Shown piece by piece: positions 61,244-64,000 of a stretch of 64,000 nt of DNA. The stretch spans positions 276,783,258-276,847,257 of the forward strand of contig CM077116.1 of NCBI GenBank assembly GCA_039619475.1, read 5' to 3'. This stretch comes from Icerya purchasi (Eukaryota; Arthropoda; Insecta; Hemiptera; Monophlebidae). The first letter of the stretch is position 1. Every line of letters starts with the position of its first letter. The position numbers and the translations under genes were made by a program. The notes beneath the pieces were generated by a model. It had not been told where the DNA came from. It did no database searches and saw only the letters and a program-made list of their open reading frames with translations.

Positions 61244-62798
61244 CTGTCAAAAAATTCAAGCAACATTTATTAAATATGCTTATTTCAGTTTCTATAATAT
61301 TTATAAAATTTACACCTTCGGAATAAACTCTTTCTCGAATTCATTGCCCCAAATTAACAAACCCCGAATGAAAACACATTGCTTTATTATATAAGTACAA
61401 TACTGTGGCCGATGATAGGCACGCAGTCGAGTGCTCTATCTACTTATACTCGTCATATTTGGTCGCTATTGCCTGTATTATGTAACTCCAACCATTTTCG
61501 TTTTAGAGCTTCGTCATCCTAGGAAAAGTTCTATTATGGCAATTTCTGTGTCCGCTTATTCTTTCTTAAATCCCTTCGGAGCAGAATACAGATCGGGGTG
61601 GTGTTCACCGACTAGCACCCGAAATCATGCCAGCCCTCGCTTGCATTATTATTGCGATGACTCCCACTAACCGCTGCTGCATATCGGTATCACAGAGGAA
61701 TTGATTTCGCGAATTTAGCATTCGGGAAATTTTTCGTTCGGGGAGTTGTCCTTCGGGAAAATGGATTCGGGAAAGTGTCCGTGAATCCTTAATAAGAATC
61801 GTGTCTAAAAAGGAATTATTTCCTAATTCAAAGTACTACGTATTTCCATTGAAATTAATAAAGTATTTTTTGGTATGTTTTAGCTAATAATTAATAGCGA
61901 ACACGAAGTGACCACAAAAATAGGACGTTTTTTTGTAGAACATTTAATACCGCTCATAAACCATTACTATTTAGCTCATTTACTACTTCCCGCCGAGGCT
62001 GGTGTAAAATTTTACCAAAATAATTTATCCGGTTCAAATGAAGATGTCAAATTTTAGATTTTTACAAAATAATATAACAAACAGTTCTTTCTACTTACTC
62101 GTCAAATCATTTCTGTGTCACACTATGACGCCACATATTGTATTTATGATCAAAAAACTAAAAATTATTTCAAACGACTTTATAATAAGAATAGAACTTA
62201 TTAGGTCGGCAAATCACCAAATTTACCACCAAATACACTTTCTAGTTATTTTATTCTTAATTTGCTAATTTATTCGTTCCTATAATCATAAGAACCGTTT
62301 ACCGTGAGTGAGGTGCAATGTAACTTCAGCCAATACCATCTTTACCTCTTATTAACTTTGTAAGTAAAATTTATTAAGAAATAAACGTTTTTTTTTTTTT
62401 TTTTTCAGTTACAATTACGGCTGAAGGTACTTGATGTCCGTAGTCTAATTTCTAGAGAAAATTAAAGCAAGGTCACAGCCAAAATATTTTCCGTAATGAA
62501 TGAAAGCAAATATTAACTGGTCATAGGTATTTTAATTATGTAATTTTAAAAAAACGTAATGACTTGAAGTATAAAGACGCAAATACACATATAAACATAG
62601 TACAAGTAAACAAGACGTTAAAACTACAAATTGAAATATAAATAAAACTGGAAACCAATAAAATATGAAAAAATACATTTTTTTAAATTTAACTTTAGAA
62701 AACTAACTTTTTTAGACCGGAATCGCTGAAATGGAAAATAAAATCTGAATGGACCTTATTAATTGCGCGTAATGCTATTCAAAAATTCCATTATGTAA
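61244..62798. other. Myosin intron continuing to the window edge; no exon found
   Basis: I looked for the upstream motor exon, expected to end just before the GG codon split at 61243, and found none. A cluster of five TTCGGG motifs lies at about 61722-61772, and a T run at about 62388-62405. The 79-codon frame at 61431-61670 has no recognisable similarity. Confidence 0.5.
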
Positions 62799-64000
62799 TT
62801 CTTCTTCTTCTCGTGCCACCCGATTCGGGTATTGCTTAATCATCATGTATGGATTGGATTATCTGCTGGAATTGATTTCGATCTTTTGCTATTCTGACTA
62901 GATCTTCTGTTTTCTTAATTCCGGTCCATTTTTTTATATTATCTATCCAAGCGGTCTTTCTTCTTCCCGGATTTCTTCTTCCTTCTATCATGCCCATTAT
63001 TATTGTCTGTAGTAATTTGTATTTTTCGCCTCTCATGAAGTGTCCAAAAAATTTTATCTTCCTTCTTTTTACTATTGTCATTAATATTCGGTCAGTTCCC
63101 ATTAGTTCCAGTACTTTTTCATTTTTTAACTTTTTTGTCCACGGTATTTTCCACATTCTTCTGTAGCACCACATTTCGAATGATGATATGCGCTTCCTCA
63201 TATTTTCCTTTATGGTCCATGTCTCGCTTCCATACAGTAGCACTGACCATACGTAACATTGCAATATCTTGTTCTTGATCCTTAGGCTTAATTTCCTATC
63301 GCAAAGGGTGTTTTTTAATTTCATAAATGTGTTTCTGGCCATCTCTATACGAGTACGTATTTCCATATCAGAATCATTACTTTGTGTTATCCAGCTACCT
63401 AAATATTTATATTTTTCCGTTCGTTCAATTTCTTCGCTATCTAAAAATAATTTTTCATTTAGATTAGGCTGTCTTGCAATTACCATGAATTTTGTTTTTT
63501 TAGTATTTACACTGACTCCTTTCTTCTTGCTTTCTACTGCAACTATGTCTAGTAGCCTTTGTAGGTCTGTTACATTTTCCGCCAGTAGTGCAGTATCGTC
63601 AGCAAAGCGAATCACTGAAATTCTTTCGCCTGCAATTTTTATCCCTTCACTACGTTCATCTAATGCTTGAAGAAAAATTGCCTCAGAATACAGATTAAAT
63701 AGTACCGGCGACAATACGCATCCTTGCCTAACCCCTCGTTTTATTGGTATTTGATCTGTTAGTTGCTCATCTATTAATATTCTTGCATGTTGTTTTTCAT
63801 AAAGCGTTTGTATAATCTTAATATCCGACTGGCAAATACCTATATCTTTTAATGTTTTTATTAATTCCGTGTGCCGTACCTTGTCGAAAGCTTTGTAATA
63901 GTCTATAAAACAAATGTATACTGATTTTCCGAACTCCAGTTGTCTTTGGATTAATGTTTTCATACAAAATAACGCTTCTCTTGTACCCATTCCGTTACGG
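62799..64000 (-). mobile_element. RTE-like non-LTR retrotransposon, 3' part with GAA-repeat end
   Basis: The element runs in from the right edge on the minus strand and ends just after the ORF stop at 62836, with a short (GAA)4 tract at 62811-62799. RTE elements typically end in short simple repeats like this rather than in poly(A). Confidence 0.75.
62836..64000 (-). CDS. Reverse transcriptase ORF of an RTE-like element, 5' end beyond window
   Basis: An uninterrupted minus-strand frame of at least 387 codons, open to the window edge (codons upstream of the Met at 63990 stay open). RT blocks: VYICFIDYYKAFDKVRHTEL with the first Asp, PIKRGVRQGCVLSPVLFNLY, ISVIRFADDTALLAE with the FADD catalytic pair, VNTKKTKFMVI and KYKYLGSWI. 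The thumb continues with SVLLYGSETWTIKENMRKRI, FEMWCYRRMWKIPWTKKL and the C-terminal GRRNPGRRKTAWIDNIKKW. These are usual for RTE-clade polyproteins, where an AP endonuclease would precede the RT. With no frameshift in 1.16 kb this is the youngest-looking autonomous element in the window. It lies within the presumed myosin intron, in the same orientation. Confidence 0.9.
   Translation of the reverse strand, partial: RNGMGTREALFCMKTLIQRQLEFGKSVYICFIDYYKAFDKVRHTELIKTLKDIGICQSDIKIIQTLYEKQHARILIDEQLTDQIPIKRGVRQGCVLSPVLFNLYSEAIFLQALDERSEGIKIAGERISVIRFADDTALLAENVTDLQRLLDIVAVESKKKGVSVNTKKTKFMVIARQPNLNEKLFLDSEEIERTEKYKYLGSWITQSNDSDMEIRTRIEMARNTFMKLKNTLCDRKLSLRIKNKILQCYVWSVLLYGSETWTIKENMRKRISSFEMWCYRRMWKIPWTKKLKNEKVLELMGTDRILMTIVKRRKIKFFGHFMRGEKYKLLQTIIMGMIEGRRNPGRRKTAWIDNIKKWTGIKKTEDLVRIAKDRNQFQQIIQSIHDD

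Noticed and set aside
1..64000. CRISPR array, operon, bacterial gene or integrated DNA virus
   Set aside because: No regularly spaced short repeats, no clustered intronless genes and no viral structural or replication genes apart from retroelement domains.

Overview
The window is AT-rich nuclear DNA of an insect-like animal. Coding information is split into short exons with GT-AG introns. The two conserved genes are the metazoan proteins Leo1 and a myosin-I of the Myo1C/Myo61F type. Most of the rest is degenerate transposon sequence: RNase H-bearing non-LTR elements, RTE-like elements, mariner, a Ty3/gypsy-type LTR element, tRNA-derived SINEs and fold-back elements. I cannot name the species from the sequence. 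There are no bacterial-style operons and no CRISPR array.

Layout: 1-2835 is a broken RNase H-type LINE on the minus strand. 2872-3440 is a head-to-head palindrome made of two copies of an RTE-like endonuclease fragment. 3441-7341 holds repeats, including a tRNA-like SINE head at 5963-6035, and no gene. 7342-7431 looks like the first coding exon of a secreted protein on the plus strand. 8186-29648 is a complete minus-strand Leo1 gene with ten coding exons that join into exactly 825 codons including the stop. Its introns carry LINE, SINE, transposase and fold-back remnants. 29649-44357 has no host gene that I can recognise. It contains a decayed LTR retrotransposon (31200-35190) with an SGNH-hydrolase-like domain between gag and protease, a second integrase remnant of the same family (37250-38040), a short long-TIR element and two more LINE fragments. 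44358-61243 holds the last eight coding exons (435 residues) of a minus-strand class-I myosin: converter, IQ neck and TH1 tail. The N-terminal motor exons lie beyond the right edge. Its introns hold a mariner pseudogene, two long palindromes and LINE debris. 62799-64000 is the 3' part of an RTE-like element with an open reverse transcriptase frame running off the window.

The two host genes are not functionally linked as far as the sequence shows. Leo1 is a subunit of the nuclear Paf1 transcription-elongation complex, and the myosin is a membrane-binding actin motor. The item most worth following up is the LTR element carrying GDSQ, GNN and D-x-L-H blocks of an SGNH hydrolase between gag and pol.
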